A stretch of DNA of 64,000 nucleotides, taken from positions 1 to 64,000 of the forward strand of contig NZ_MBSS01000001.1 of NCBI RefSeq assembly GCF_001695855.1, given 5' to 3'. Positions 45,102 through 54,754 of this stretch are shown here, piece after piece. Position numbers and translations under genes: made by a program. How positions within the stretch are numbered: the stretch's first letter is position 1; every line of letters begins with the position of its first letter. This DNA comes from Ensifer sp. LC163 (GTDB lineage: Bacteria; Pseudomonadota; Alphaproteobacteria; Rhizobiales; Rhizobiaceae). The notes under the pieces are model-generated. The model worked only from the letters and a program-made list of their open reading frames with translations. It was not told the origin of the DNA and did no database searches.

Positions 45102-46143
45102 TCACGCGATCGAGGTGAAGAACCTCTACAAGATCTTCGGGCCCAACGGCGGCGACTATGTCGATGCGGTCAAGCGGGGCCTGGGCAAGGCGGAACTCAA
45201 CGAGAAGCACGGCCACGTGCTCGGCCTGCAGGACATCAACATCTCGATGCCGGCCGGCGGCGTGATGGTGGTCATGGGACTGTCGGGTTCGGGCAAGTCG
45301 ACGCTCATCCGCCACATCAACCGGCTGATCGACCCGACCGCAGGCGAAGTGCTCTATGACGGCGTCGACGTCTGCAAGATGAGCGACAACGACCTGCGCG
45401 AATTCCGCCGCCACAAGACGGCGATGGTGTTCCAGAAATTCGCCCTTTTGCCGCACCGGACCGTTCTCGACAACACCGTCTACGGCCTGGAAATCCAGGG
45501 CGTCGGCAAGGCGGAAAGCGAAAAGCGCGCGCGCGGCTGGATCGAGCGTGTCGGCCTCAAGGGCTTCGAGAACCACTATCCGAACCAGCTTTCCGGCGGC
45601 ATGCAGCAGCGCGTCGGCCTGGCCCGGGCACTCACCAACGATGCCGACATCCTGTTGATGGACGAAGCCTATTCGGCGCTCGATCCGCTGATCCGCGTCG
45701 ATATGCAGACCGTGCTTCTCGACCTGCAGAAGGAGTTGAAGAAGACCGTCGTCTTCATCACCCACGACCTCGACGAGGCGCTGCGGCTCGGCGACAAGAT
45801 CGCCATCCTGCGCGACGGCCGCGTCGTGCAGCAGGGGACGGGCCAGCAGATCGTGCTGTCGCCGGCCGACGACTACATCACAGCCTTCGTCAAGGAAGTG
45901 AACCGCGGGCGCGTCATAAATGTCGAGACGATCATGCGGCCGCTTTCCGGCAACCCCGAGGGCATGCCGCTGGCGATGGGCACGGTGCTGGAATCGGCGG
46001 CCCGCGCCATGACCGGCGCCCACGTCAACGCGGCCCATGTCGTCGACGAGAACGGCCGCCCGATCGGCGCACTCGATCTGCCGACGATCATCTCGGCCAT
46101 GGTCACGCCCACCAGCCACGAGGACAAGCGAGCCGCCGCGTAA
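45094..46143 (+). CDS. Betaine/choline-type ABC transporter ATPase
   Basis: A 349-residue ATPase of the ProV/OpuAA family. Walker A is GLSGSGKST (62-70), the signature is LSGGMQQR, Walker B is ILLMDEAYSALD and the switch is FITHDLDEA. A C-terminal extension after about residue 265 resembles the CBS-like regulatory region of ProV proteins. I chose ATG at 45094 (MASHAIEVKNLYKIFG) because it overlaps the permease stop and gives the family start. An AGGAGG-like GGAGG precedes it. Confidence 0.94.
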   Translation: MASHAIEVKNLYKIFGPNGGDYVDAVKRGLGKAELNEKHGHVLGLQDINISMPAGGVMVVMGLSGSGKSTLIRHINRLIDPTAGEVLYDGVDVCKMSDNDLREFRRHKTAMVFQKFALLPHRTVLDNTVYGLEIQGVGKAESEKRARGWIERVGLKGFENHYPNQLSGGMQQRVGLARALTNDADILLMDEAYSALDPLIRVDMQTVLLDLQKELKKTVVFITHDLDEALRLGDKIAILRDGRVVQQGTGQQIVLSPADDYITAFVKEVNRGRVINVETIMRPLSGNPEGMPLAMGTVLESAARAMTGAHVNAAHVVDENGRPIGALDLPTIISAMVTPTSHEDKRAAA

Positions 46144-46331
46144 GGCAGGCAAAAGAGGCCGACCAAGGGCGCCCGGCATTTCCTCCTGGAGGAGCTCGCC
46201 GCGGCGCCCGTCGCATTTCAGGCCCGGTAACATCGGCTACTGCGGCTCAGGAGGAGCCGCCTGCTGTCAGGACTTTTTGCGCGCGGCTGATATCAGCCTC
46301 GGCATGCCCGGCTATCTGCCGGCCGCGATCC

Positions 46332-47198
46332 TCAGTTGGTCTTCGTCGTTTCCGCAGCAGCCGGCTCGACGGTGCTTGCGGACGAAAGCGTGTCGCTGGT
46401 CGCCGGGAAATATTTGTCGAGCAGGCCCATCATCTGATTGTCACGCTTTTCGGCGGTCTCGCCGCCCATGACGACGCCGACGAGGCGTTTGCCGTCGCGC
46501 GTCGCCGAGGTGACGACGTTGTAGCCCGATGCGGTGGTGTAGCCGGTCTTGATGCCGTCCGCTCCGGCATAGCGGTTCATCACGTTGTTGTGGCCGCGAA
46601 GCTTCATGCCCCGGAATTCGATGGTGCGGTTCGAAAACAGCGCGAACTCTTCCGGGAAGTCGCGCATGAGCGCAATACCGAGTGTCGCCATGTCTCGCGC
46701 CGTCGTCACCTGCTGCGGATCGGGCAGGCCGTTGGCATTCTTGAACACGGTGCTGGCCATGCCGAGTTGATGGGCCTTCTCGGTCATCACCTTGGCAAAA
46801 CCCGCTTCCGTGCCGGCCAGCTGTTCGCCAATGGCGACGGCGGCATCATTGGCCGACAGCACGATCATACCCATGACCGCTTCGCGGACGGAAACAGTGC
46901 GGCCGACGCCGACGGCCAGCTTGAAGGGCTCCTTGCCATTGGCATTTTCCGACATCGTCAGCCGTTGATCCCAGGTCAGCGTGCCGTTCTGAAGCCCCTC
47001 GAACGCCAGATAGAGCGTCATCATCTTGGTCAGCGACGCGGGATAGTTGAGCACGTCGGCATTGTCGGCCTCGAGAACCGTGCCGGTCTGCGCGTCGAGA
47101 ACCACATGGGCCTTGCCGGCGAAAGCGTAGGAAGCACCGCCGAGCAACAGACCGAGTGAAACCGCCGCCGACGCGAGTGTCCGGATAGTGAAATGCAT
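46332..47198 (-). CDS. D-alanyl-D-alanine carboxypeptidase (S11, DacA-like)
   Basis: A 288-residue exported penicillin-binding protein that trims the terminal D-Ala of peptidoglycan. Signal peptide residues 1-27; catalytic SxxK is SLTK (55-58), SxN is SAN (115-117), KTG is 217-219. The usual C-terminal membrane-anchoring domain is missing; the tail is Ser/Ala/Thr-rich. Convergent with the ABC operon. Confidence 0.92.
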   Translation of the reverse strand: MHFTIRTLASAAVSLGLLLGGASYAFAGKAHVVLDAQTGTVLEADNADVLNYPASLTKMMTLYLAFEGLQNGTLTWDQRLTMSENANGKEPFKLAVGVGRTVSVREAVMGMIVLSANDAAVAIGEQLAGTEAGFAKVMTEKAHQLGMASTVFKNANGLPDPQQVTTARDMATLGIALMRDFPEEFALFSNRTIEFRGMKLRGHNNVMNRYAGADGIKTGYTTASGYNVVTSATRDGKRLVGVVMGGETAEKRDNQMMGLLDKYFPATSDTLSSASTVEPAAAETTKTN

Positions 47199-47401
47199 GA
47201 TGTTCTTCTCGTTTGAGGCTATCGATCAGCGCGCGATATTCGCGGGCAAGCGAGCGACGACATAGGTGCGGCCTTTTACAGCGATCGCAAGCGAGCCGCA
47301 ATCGCCCATAGGCTGCGGCTTTTCGTCATGAGCACCCGCCCCCCATTTCGGCCAAAATGGCTTCACCGGACAACGGGGCTTCCGCGCGAAATCGAACCTG
47401 C

Positions 47402-48517
47402 CTAGCCGTTGCGCGGCGCGACCGCCCTCGCCCCGAAGGGCCAGCCCGACAGAAAGGGTCTCTCGATGAAACGGAAGGTCAGATAGGAGACAACCAGCAC
47501 CCCCGCCATGGCGACGAGCGTCACCAGCGTTCCGAACCCTTGGCCGAGCGTCAGAACCGTGTCCCCATCGGAAGCGACGTGGGTTGGAAGCTTCAGGCCG
47601 AAGCGCAGACCCTGGGTGACCACCCAACCGACAATGGAATGGGTCAAGTACACGCTGTAGCTGACGGTGCCCAACCAGACGAAGGACGGCCACTCGAGAA
47701 AGCGGCGCAACGCGGTACCCTCCTGCAGGTTCGCAACCGCCACGACCGTCACTGCGAAAAGAGGTGGCAGAAAAATCTCCGCACGGCTTCCGCCGAGACC
47801 CCAGATTGCCAAGACGACGAGCGCCAGCGCGGCTGCAGCCATCGGCGCCGCCGCCTTTCGGGGAAGCCGGATGTGGAGCGAAGCGGCCCAAGCCCCCAGG
47901 AAAAAGGAAAATATGCAGCGGATGATCGCAAAGATCGGATCGGTTTCGAGCCGCCCTCCCTCCAGGGCAAGCAGGATGATGGCCGCTCCACCCGAGAGAA
48001 CAAGGCACCAGCGCATCGGCAACCGCAGGAGGCCCATGGTCAAGGCGAAGATCAGATAGGTCCAGAACTCCACAGAGATGGACCAACTGGGGATGTTGAA
48101 CCCGAGCTCGCGCAGAACCACGCCCTGCAGCAGAAAAAGATTGGCAAGGAATGCCTTCGCGTCGGACACGATAAAGGCAGGGTTGTTGGAAACGATACCG
48201 GTCTTCTGCTCGAAGACGTATTTGAGACACTCTATGCCGAGGAAAACCAGGAGCGTGAACAGGTGAAGCGGATAGAGGCGCCAGAACCGCCGGCGCTGGA
48301 AGCTTGCCAGATCCGCTGGGCTCGACAATCTGTTCGCATAATTGAGAGCGATCACGAAGCCGCTGAGCACGAAGAAGAAGTCGACCATAAGGTAACCGTG
48401 CCGGATGAAGGCGTTTTCGCTCAGCAGGCTGCCGTAACGGAAATGGTGCAGAGCAACGGCTAAAGCCGCGAAACCCCGCAAGGATTCGAGCGCCAGAAGT
48501 TTGGGTTTCTTCGCCAT
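47402..48517 (-). CDS. Acyltransferase family 3 membrane protein (OafA/ExoZ-like)
   Basis: A 371-residue polytopic membrane protein. The N-terminal block LESLRGFAALAVALHHFRYG contains the conserved Arg and the catalytic-type His, and MVDFFFVLSGFVIA is characteristic. About ten helices. Such enzymes acetylate or succinylate surface polysaccharides. Start: ATG at 48515-48517; another at 48556 would add 13 residues. It is divergent from an O-antigen ligase-like gene, supporting a role in surface polysaccharide. Confidence 0.88.
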   Translation of the reverse strand: MAKKPKLLALESLRGFAALAVALHHFRYGSLLSENAFIRHGYLMVDFFFVLSGFVIALNYANRLSSPADLASFQRRRFWRLYPLHLFTLLVFLGIECLKYVFEQKTGIVSNNPAFIVSDAKAFLANLFLLQGVVLRELGFNIPSWSISVEFWTYLIFALTMGLLRLPMRWCLVLSGGAAIILLALEGGRLETDPIFAIIRCIFSFFLGAWAASLHIRLPRKAAAPMAAAALALVVLAIWGLGGSRAEIFLPPLFAVTVVAVANLQEGTALRRFLEWPSFVWLGTVSYSVYLTHSIVGWVVTQGLRFGLKLPTHVASDGDTVLTLGQGFGTLVTLVAMAGVLVVSYLTFRFIERPFLSGWPFGARAVAPRNG

Positions 48518-48889
48518 TGGGGAGAATGCTCCGTCCCTGACAGCTTGCGCCGCCATTTCATCTCGCTGCGCCCGTAGTTTGGATTTTCTGCTTCGAAGGA
48601 GGCAGGCTCCGCAAGGACTGTCGTGCGGCAGTTTCGCCCGGGAAGGCTTAAAATCCGGTAATGAGCGTCCTGCGCAACCCAGAAGGGATTGGGCGCCGCT
48701 TGTCGGGGCAAGGCGCTTTTGCAAAAAGATGCCGGATTTAGCCAATGCCTCGTTTCATTCGACCTTAACCCAATTGCGCCATCCTCCAAGCCAGGTCCCG
48801 GCCCGCTCTTAGCGGTGCAGACAGGGACCGCGAAACAGGAGGCGGCGTCGTGTCGGCGGCGTCCTCGCCCCAGCAATCTCGGCGCCCTC

Positions 48890-50239
48890 ATGCAACGGAT
48901 CCCCGCCACGGCAGACTTTCCTACGCGAAGGCATCAGGTGCCGGCGCGGTTAAGCTACGACGCGGGGCTCGCACAGCTGACGCGTCATCTGGCTTCGCTT
49001 CTGTCCGGCCTCGGGCTTTTCCTCATGGTCTTCACACTGATGCCCTTTCAGGGCGCCACGGAGACCGATCCGAATGCCGCCAACGACGGCAACATCATCA
49101 ACCAGGTCGGCTACCTCGTGCTCGGCGCGGTCTATCTGTTCGCGATGCTGCTCGTTGTCGACAAACGGGTGCTGGCGCGGCTCGTCTCACCGGCCTGGGC
49201 GGCGATCTTCGCCATCGCCTACTTCTCCTGCCTGCAGTCCTACGATCCGGCGGCTTCCGCCCGCGGTCTGACGCTCAGCCTCGTGGCGATGATCATGGTG
49301 GCAGGCGTGCTGGTGCTGCCGCGGAGCGAGGAGGATTTCGTTCATGCCGGGGCAAACGCCATCCTGCTCCTCATCCTGATCGACTATGCGGCGCTCATCG
49401 TGGCGCCGGACCTGGCCATTCACTCGGCGGCCGGCGGCGAACCCTGGCATGCCGGCTTCTGGCGCGGCCATCTCCTGCACAAGAACGTCTCGGCGCCGGT
49501 ATTTTCGATCCTGTGCATGTTCGGCATCTACTGCCTGCGCGCTGGCGCCACGCTTCGCGGCTGGGCGATCACCCTGCTCGCGGCGAATTTCGTGCTGCAC
49601 ACCGGCTCGAAGACCACCATCGGCTTCCTGCCGATCGCGATCACGCTGGTGCTTGCCGGACGCGTCGTTCGCAGTCCAGGCCTGATGATCGTCGCCCACC
49701 TCGCCATGTCGGCGGTGATCTTCGGGTTGACGCTCGGCACGATCTATTCCGACACCATGTTGTCGATCACCAAGGCGATCATCGATGACCCTACCTTCAC
49801 CGGTCGCGATGACATCTGGAAATTCGCCAGCGAAAGCATCGCCGAGCACCCGTGGTTCGGTCAGGGTTACTCCAGCTTCTGGCTCTCGCCTGTCATCATG
49901 GGGCTCGAGGCCAATTTCGAAGCGAACTGGGACGTGCGCGGCATCGTCGCCGGCCACAACAGCTATCTCGACGCGGCGCTGACGTTCGGCCTGCCCGGCG
50001 GCATCCTCATGAGCCTGCTTCTCTTCGTCAAACCGCTCTTCGACTACATCAGCGCCTCGCGGCGGCCGGAGGGACGTGCGTTTGCCGACTTCTGCGTCAT
50101 GGTCGTCATCTTCATGACCTACAACGCCATGCTCGAAAGCTTCTTCCTCAACCGCGCCGACCCGATGTGGCTGCTGACGGCGCTTGCCATCTTCGGGCTC
50201 GGCCTTGCCGGGCGCATGGGCCTGCGCCGCCAACAATAG
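48890..50239 (+). CDS. O-antigen ligase/polymerase-like membrane protein
   Basis: A 449-residue membrane protein with about ten to twelve helices. The large loop contains WRGHLLHKNVSAPVFSILCM and the DDPTFTGRDDIWKFASESIA segment, followed by HPWFGQGYSSFW and NSYLDAALTFGLPGG, typical of the Wzy/ExoQ/WaaL superfamily. It joins or polymerises glycan units at the periplasmic face. Start at 48890; the frame is open upstream but has no hydrophobic segment there. Confidence 0.88.
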   Translation: MQRIPATADFPTRRHQVPARLSYDAGLAQLTRHLASLLSGLGLFLMVFTLMPFQGATETDPNAANDGNIINQVGYLVLGAVYLFAMLLVVDKRVLARLVSPAWAAIFAIAYFSCLQSYDPAASARGLTLSLVAMIMVAGVLVLPRSEEDFVHAGANAILLLILIDYAALIVAPDLAIHSAAGGEPWHAGFWRGHLLHKNVSAPVFSILCMFGIYCLRAGATLRGWAITLLAANFVLHTGSKTTIGFLPIAITLVLAGRVVRSPGLMIVAHLAMSAVIFGLTLGTIYSDTMLSITKAIIDDPTFTGRDDIWKFASESIAEHPWFGQGYSSFWLSPVIMGLEANFEANWDVRGIVAGHNSYLDAALTFGLPGGILMSLLLFVKPLFDYISASRRPEGRAFADFCVMVVIFMTYNAMLESFFLNRADPMWLLTALAIFGLGLAGRMGLRRQQ

Positions 50240-50268
50240 TCGCGGGCCGATCGCGCGAATGCTTGCAA

Positions 50269-50292
50269 AGATATAAAGATATCTTTATATCT
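50269..50292 (+). promoter_or_regulatory. Perfect 24-bp palindrome upstream of bmt
   Basis: The half-site AGATATAAAGAT is followed directly by its complement. It lies 31 bases before bmt. AT-rich palindromes of this kind are used by ArsR-type regulators of methionine and S-adenosylhomocysteine metabolism (SahR) in proteobacteria; that link is inferred. It could also form an RNA hairpin. Confidence 0.65.
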
Positions 50293-50322
50293 CACTGCAT
50301 TCATTCTAGCCGGGAAAAGCCG

Positions 50323-51339
50323 ATGACCGCTGCAGCCAATGTTCTCTCCGACCTCATCGCCGAAAAGGGCGTACTTCTCGCCGATGGCGCCACCGGAACC
50401 TCGCTGTTCGCGATGGGCCTCGAAGCTGGCGAAGCGCCGGAAATCTGGAACGAGACCAGGCCGGAGAACATCACCAAGCTGCATCAGGACTTCGTCGATG
50501 CCGGCGCTGATATCATCCTGACCAATTCCTTCGGCGGCACCCGCCATCGCCTGAAGCTGCACCACGCCCAGGACCGCGTGCACGAACTCAACAAGCGCGC
50601 AGCCGAAATCGCCCGCGCCGTTGCCGACAAGGCACCGCGCAAGGTCATCACCGCCGGCTCCGTCGGCCCGACCGGCGAGCTGCTGATCCCGCTTGGCGCA
50701 CTGTCCTACGAGGATGCCGTCTCGGCTTTCGTCGAACAGATCGAGGGCCTGAAGGCCGGCGGCGCCGAAGTCGCCTGGATCGAGACCATGTCCTCGCCGG
50801 ACGAGATCCGCGCTGCCGCCGAAGCCGCTACCAAGGTCGGTTTGCCCTATGTCTATACCGGCTCCTTCGACACCGCCGGCAAGACCATGATGGGCCTGCA
50901 TCCCAAGGACATCCACGATGTCGCCAAGGATCTCGGCGATGGCCCGGTTGCCGTCGGCGCCAATTGCGGCGTTGGCGCGTCTGACATCCTGTCCTCCCTG
51001 CTCGACATGACCTCGGCAAACCCCGAGGCAACCGTGATCGTCAAGGGCAATTGCGGCATTCCGGAATTCCGCGGCTCCGAGATCCACTACTCCGGCACGC
51101 CGCCGCTGATGGCGGAATATGCACGGCTGGCAGCCGACGCCGGCGCCAAGATCATCGGCGGCTGCTGCGGCACCACCTGCGGGCACCTGGCCGCCATGCG
51201 GATTGCGCTCGACGAGCATTCGCTGCGCGACCGCCCGACGCTCGACGTGATCATCGAAAGGATCGGCCCGTTGCGCAACAAGACGGCCAACGAAGGTCCG
51301 TCGGCCCCGGCCCGCGAACGGCGCAGCCGTCGCGGCTAG
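50323..51339 (+). CDS. bmt: Betaine-homocysteine S-methyltransferase
   Basis: A 338-residue zinc-dependent S-methyltransferase with the homocysteine-binding barrel: LLADGATGTSLFAMG at the N-terminus, zinc ligands Cys215 (GANCGVG), Cys281 and Cys282 (GGCCGTT). It moves a methyl group from glycine betaine to homocysteine, giving methionine and dimethylglycine. In rhizobia the enzyme is named Bmt. The stop TAG is the first base triplet of a RIME-like repeat. A 24-bp palindrome lies upstream. Confidence 0.88.
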   Translation: MTAAANVLSDLIAEKGVLLADGATGTSLFAMGLEAGEAPEIWNETRPENITKLHQDFVDAGADIILTNSFGGTRHRLKLHHAQDRVHELNKRAAEIARAVADKAPRKVITAGSVGPTGELLIPLGALSYEDAVSAFVEQIEGLKAGGAEVAWIETMSSPDEIRAAAEAATKVGLPYVYTGSFDTAGKTMMGLHPKDIHDVAKDLGDGPVAVGANCGVGASDILSSLLDMTSANPEATVIVKGNCGIPEFRGSEIHYSGTPPLMAEYARLAADAGAKIIGGCCGTTCGHLAAMRIALDEHSLRDRPTLDVIIERIGPLRNKTANEGPSAPARERRSRRG

Positions 51340-51441
51340 AGCGTTTTCCTGTTTGCACGGAGTCGCAGAAACGCTCTAGCGCCTTGTTTTCACGCATTTC
51401 CTGACGGAAAACCGCTCCGCACTTTTCCTGGAAATGCTCTA
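51337..51441. repeat. Rhizobial intergenic repeat, family 2 (RIME-like), copy 2
   Basis: About 105 bases, bounded by TAGAGC and GCTCTA, nearly the same as 20653-20757. The left end supplies the bmt stop codon. Confidence 0.85.
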
Positions 51442-51532
51442 ACGGCACGCAAAATCTAAAAGAATAAAACGCTCCGGCATCGTCTGATCCGGAGCGTTTT
51501 CATTTGTGAGTTCTGCCGTGGCCGCGAAGCGC

Positions 51533-53039
51533 TCAATCCTGTCGAAAAAGGCCAGCAGGCGCCATTCGAGGCGCTGCAAGGTTGGCGACGGCAAAAGCCA
51601 GGGCCGGTGTCCTTCGCTGCGAAAGCACATCACTCTCAGCCGCACCGATAAAGGTTCGGTAGAAATCGAACGAGCGGCCGATCTGCCGCGAACCCTGCGC
51701 CGAGAAGTGACCATGGTCTTCGAACAGGGTGACCCCCTTGTCCTCGATTTGCAGGAGTCCTCGTCGCAGAGATAGCCTCTGAAGCTGACGACGGGATATT
51801 CGTCGGCGATGTCGGCAAGCACAGACAGCATGTCCTTGTCGTTGGTCATCACATCGCGCAGCGGCAGTTCGCAACGCTCGATCGGATCTCCGAGAAGCCG
51901 CACGCGCGCAACGCAAAGCCCGGTGTCACGACCGTTCCGCGGCGGCGCCGCGACGAAGACGGTTTCAAAGCCGTTCGCCTCCAGCCAGGCGAGCGTCGCG
52001 CGGAAATTGTCGGTGAGCGTCTTGAGCTCCGACGGCATCTCCCTGATGCCGCCGACAAGCACCTTGTCCTCGATCAGATACTGGCTGAGCTGCGACGACA
52101 GCACGACATAGCGGATCGACTTGTTGGCGAGCAGGAACCGCTTGACCTCGGCATTGTGCTTAGCACAGGCCAGCGGCCATTGCTGCCCCAGCCGGGGAAC
52201 CACAGGTGCGAGATCGAAAAACGGTCCGCAGTTGTTCTTCGTCAGCTGCACCAGCTTCACATCGGGCTTCGATGCGATGATGCCGTCGACGAGGTGGCGG
52301 GCATAGGAGTCGCCCCAAACAGCGATTTCGGGCGAGCTGCCGGTGGCGCATTTGAGGTTGACGACCGCATCGCATTCCTTGCTGATGCCGACGCTGGGCT
52401 CGATCATGCGCGCGAGTTCCCGATTGCGCGAGGCGAACCCGTCGGTCCCGTCGAACCCGAAACCGACGACCAGCGCCACTGCGCCCGCCGCCAGCGTCGC
52501 CCCGAAGACGGCACCGCGACCGACCTTCGCGCGTTGACGGAACGGTTGCTCGACGAAGCGCCAGCTAAGAGTGGCAAGCGCGATGCATAGCACGATCAGA
52601 ACGACATAGCCCGCCGGCGGGATCTCATCGATCGCCCGCAGCCGGGCAAAGGCGAAGACCGGCTGATGCCAGAGATAGAGGCTGTAGCTGATCAGCCCGA
52701 TCGCCACCAGCGGCCGGACCGAAAGCAGCTTGCCGACCAGCGTATCGCGACGGCCAAAGGCCAGCACCAGCACCGTTCCAACTACGACCGGCACGGTCGC
52801 CCAGCCGGGATAGGCGGGGGCGCCAGCCGGCGGGCTCGGCGCTCGTAGAACGAGACGATGCTGAAGCTGCCCTCGCGGATTTCGCGATGAATAGTCGAGG
52901 TGATCAGGAAGCCGCTGATGACGAAGAAGACATCGACACCGGCAAAACCGCCGCCGAGAAATCCGAAACCGGCATGAAAGAGCAACACGGGCGCAACGGC
53001 AAGCGCGCGCAGTCCATCGATTTCGGGTCTGTAATGCAT
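51533..53039 (-). pseudogene. Decayed OafA-type acyltransferase with SGNH domain
   Basis: The N-terminus (MHYRPEIDGLRALAVAPVLL and FVISGFLITSTIHRE, 53039 down to about 52815) reads as acyltransferase family 3, but the frame stops at 52782. The following part is found in another frame from about 52815 (YPGWATVPVVVGTVLV), missing roughly 200 residues of the membrane core. The SGNH part is recognisable (IAVWGDSYARHLVDG). At about 51758 a second frameshift occurs: the expected end, DHGHFSAQGSRQIG with the DxxH motif, lies in another frame ending at 51533. An internal deletion and a frameshift therefore inactivate it. Confidence 0.8.
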
Positions 53040-53190
53040 GGGGAAGAAAAACCTAGGTGGGGCCGGTTGGCTAACACGGCCTTACGTAGTGGTATATCAG
53101 CCTGACGCTTAGTACCCTCGCTAGATGGCGCAAGACGACCCTGATGCGTGTGTGATATAGACTATTTGTTTCTGAGACGAGGAGCTTCCG

Positions 53191-53385
53191 ATGACCGAGA
53201 AGACCTTCTTGACGATTGCGGCCGCAATATTCGGGATCGTTGCAGTGGTGCACTTGGTTCGCATTCTCATAGGTTGGTCGGTTGTCATCGACGGCTGGAC
53301 AGTTCCTATGTGGGTAAGTTGGGTCGGCCTCATCGTCACCGGTGGCTTGAGCTACTACGGCGCCAAGCTCGCCAAGTTGATCTAA
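53191..53385 (+). CDS. Small membrane protein with two helices
   Basis: A 64-residue protein with two hydrophobic segments (LTIAAAIFGIVAVVHLVRIL and WVSWVGLIVTGGLSYYGA). GAGGAGC lies just before the ATG. The architecture is common in small inner-membrane proteins; function unknown. Confidence 0.7.
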   Translation: MTEKTFLTIAAAIFGIVAVVHLVRILIGWSVVIDGWTVPMWVSWVGLIVTGGLSYYGAKLAKLI

Positions 53386-53542
53386 GCACTGTTATCGGTA
53401 CCAAGCGTCAGGTTTTCGCCACTAGCGAGCCAACGGGTGCGCCAGCATATCCACATATATGCGCATTCTAAGGCATGGCCACAGCGTGCCGTGCTGCGCC
53501 CATGCCCCATTGGTCTTTCAGGGGGCCGAATGCCCCCGGATA

Positions 53543-54697
53543 TCAGGCGCTGCGCTTGCCGATACGGTCGGCCTGAAGATGCTGCCGCCAGGCCTCCAGC
53601 CCGACCTCGATGTTCCTGCGGCCAAAGCCTACGCGGAAACGATCCTGGGCGACCGGCAACAGCTCGGACACGAACAGGCTCGATGGCAGCAGCAGCACGC
53701 CGGACTCCCCCACCAGGCGGCGGCAATGGCTCTCGACCCCATCTGCCCCGAGATAGCGGGCAAAGCCGACGCAGCCACCGTCAGGCTCCCGCCATTCGTA
53801 AAGGTCGGAGAACTCGGCAAAGAAGGCCCCGAGCTTTTCGAGGTTCGAGGCGCAAAGCGTACGATTGCGGTCGAGCAGATGCTCGCGCGCCTTGAGTGCG
53901 ATGGTCGCCAGGACCTCGGACGGGCGCGAATTGCAGATCGACAGGTAGTGCTTCATCTTCTCCATGCGCTCGATGAGCGCATGATCGCGGCAGGCGATCC
54001 AGCCGATGCGCAGGCCCGGAAGCCCATAGGCCTTGGACATGACGTTGAGGGAGATGCCGTGCTCGAACAGCTCGGCCGCCTGCGGCAGTCTCAGCGCCGG
54101 GTCACGTTCCAGCCCGCGATAGACCTCGTCGCTGAAAAGGTGAATGCCGCGTTCGACGCAGAGCTCGGCCAGCGCCTTGAAGGTTTGCCGATCGGCGATC
54201 GAGCCGGTCGGGTTGTTGGGAAAGTTGACGGCGATCAGCCGGGTGTTCGGCTTCAGCGCCGCGCGCACGTCGGCAAGATCAAGGCGCCAGTTGTTTTCGG
54301 GGCGCAGCGGCACGCCGGTCACCGAGCCGGCGATCGTGACCGGCAGCGTCTCCATCGACTGGTAGTTGGGTACCGTTACGATCGCGTGATCCTGAGGGCC
54401 GAGCAGCGCCAGCATGGCGCAGTAAAGTCCCTCCTCCGCCCCGGCAAAGCAGAGAATGTCGGCCGCCGAAAGCCCCTGATAGGTGGACGCAATCGCCGAG
54501 CGCAATGCCGGCGCGCCGTAGGTTTCGGTATAGCCGAGCGTCAGCTTTTCCCAGGCTTGCCGGTCCGCGTCGTCGGCCAGCGCCAGCAATTCGCTCATGG
54601 CGATGGTTTCGCTGTCGCTTGCGGTCATATGGTGGCGCGCCTTGAACTCCCAACGGGAGAAATGTGTTTCGAGGCGAAAGTCTGGCAAGGTGGTCAT
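53543..54697 (-). CDS. PLP-dependent aminotransferase class I/II
   Basis: A 384-residue fold-type I PLP enzyme. The cofactor Lys is in NVMSKAYGLPGLRIGW; NFPNNPTG and SDEVYRG are conserved blocks, and FRVGFGRRN carries the carboxylate-binding Arg. The substrate is not evident. The gene lies 57 bases downstream of a regulator on the same strand and could be cotranscribed with it. Confidence 0.88.
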   Translation of the reverse strand: MTTLPDFRLETHFSRWEFKARHHMTASDSETIAMSELLALADDADRQAWEKLTLGYTETYGAPALRSAIASTYQGLSAADILCFAGAEEGLYCAMLALLGPQDHAIVTVPNYQSMETLPVTIAGSVTGVPLRPENNWRLDLADVRAALKPNTRLIAVNFPNNPTGSIADRQTFKALAELCVERGIHLFSDEVYRGLERDPALRLPQAAELFEHGISLNVMSKAYGLPGLRIGWIACRDHALIERMEKMKHYLSICNSRPSEVLATIALKAREHLLDRNRTLCASNLEKLGAFFAEFSDLYEWREPDGGCVGFARYLGADGVESHCRRLVGESGVLLLPSSLFVSELLPVAQDRFRVGFGRRNIEVGLEAWRQHLQADRIGKRSA

Positions 54698-54754
54698 ATC
54701 GGATCCTCCACTGCTTCGCCCGGCAGACGGGCGAAATCGTTGTCTTCGTCGTGT

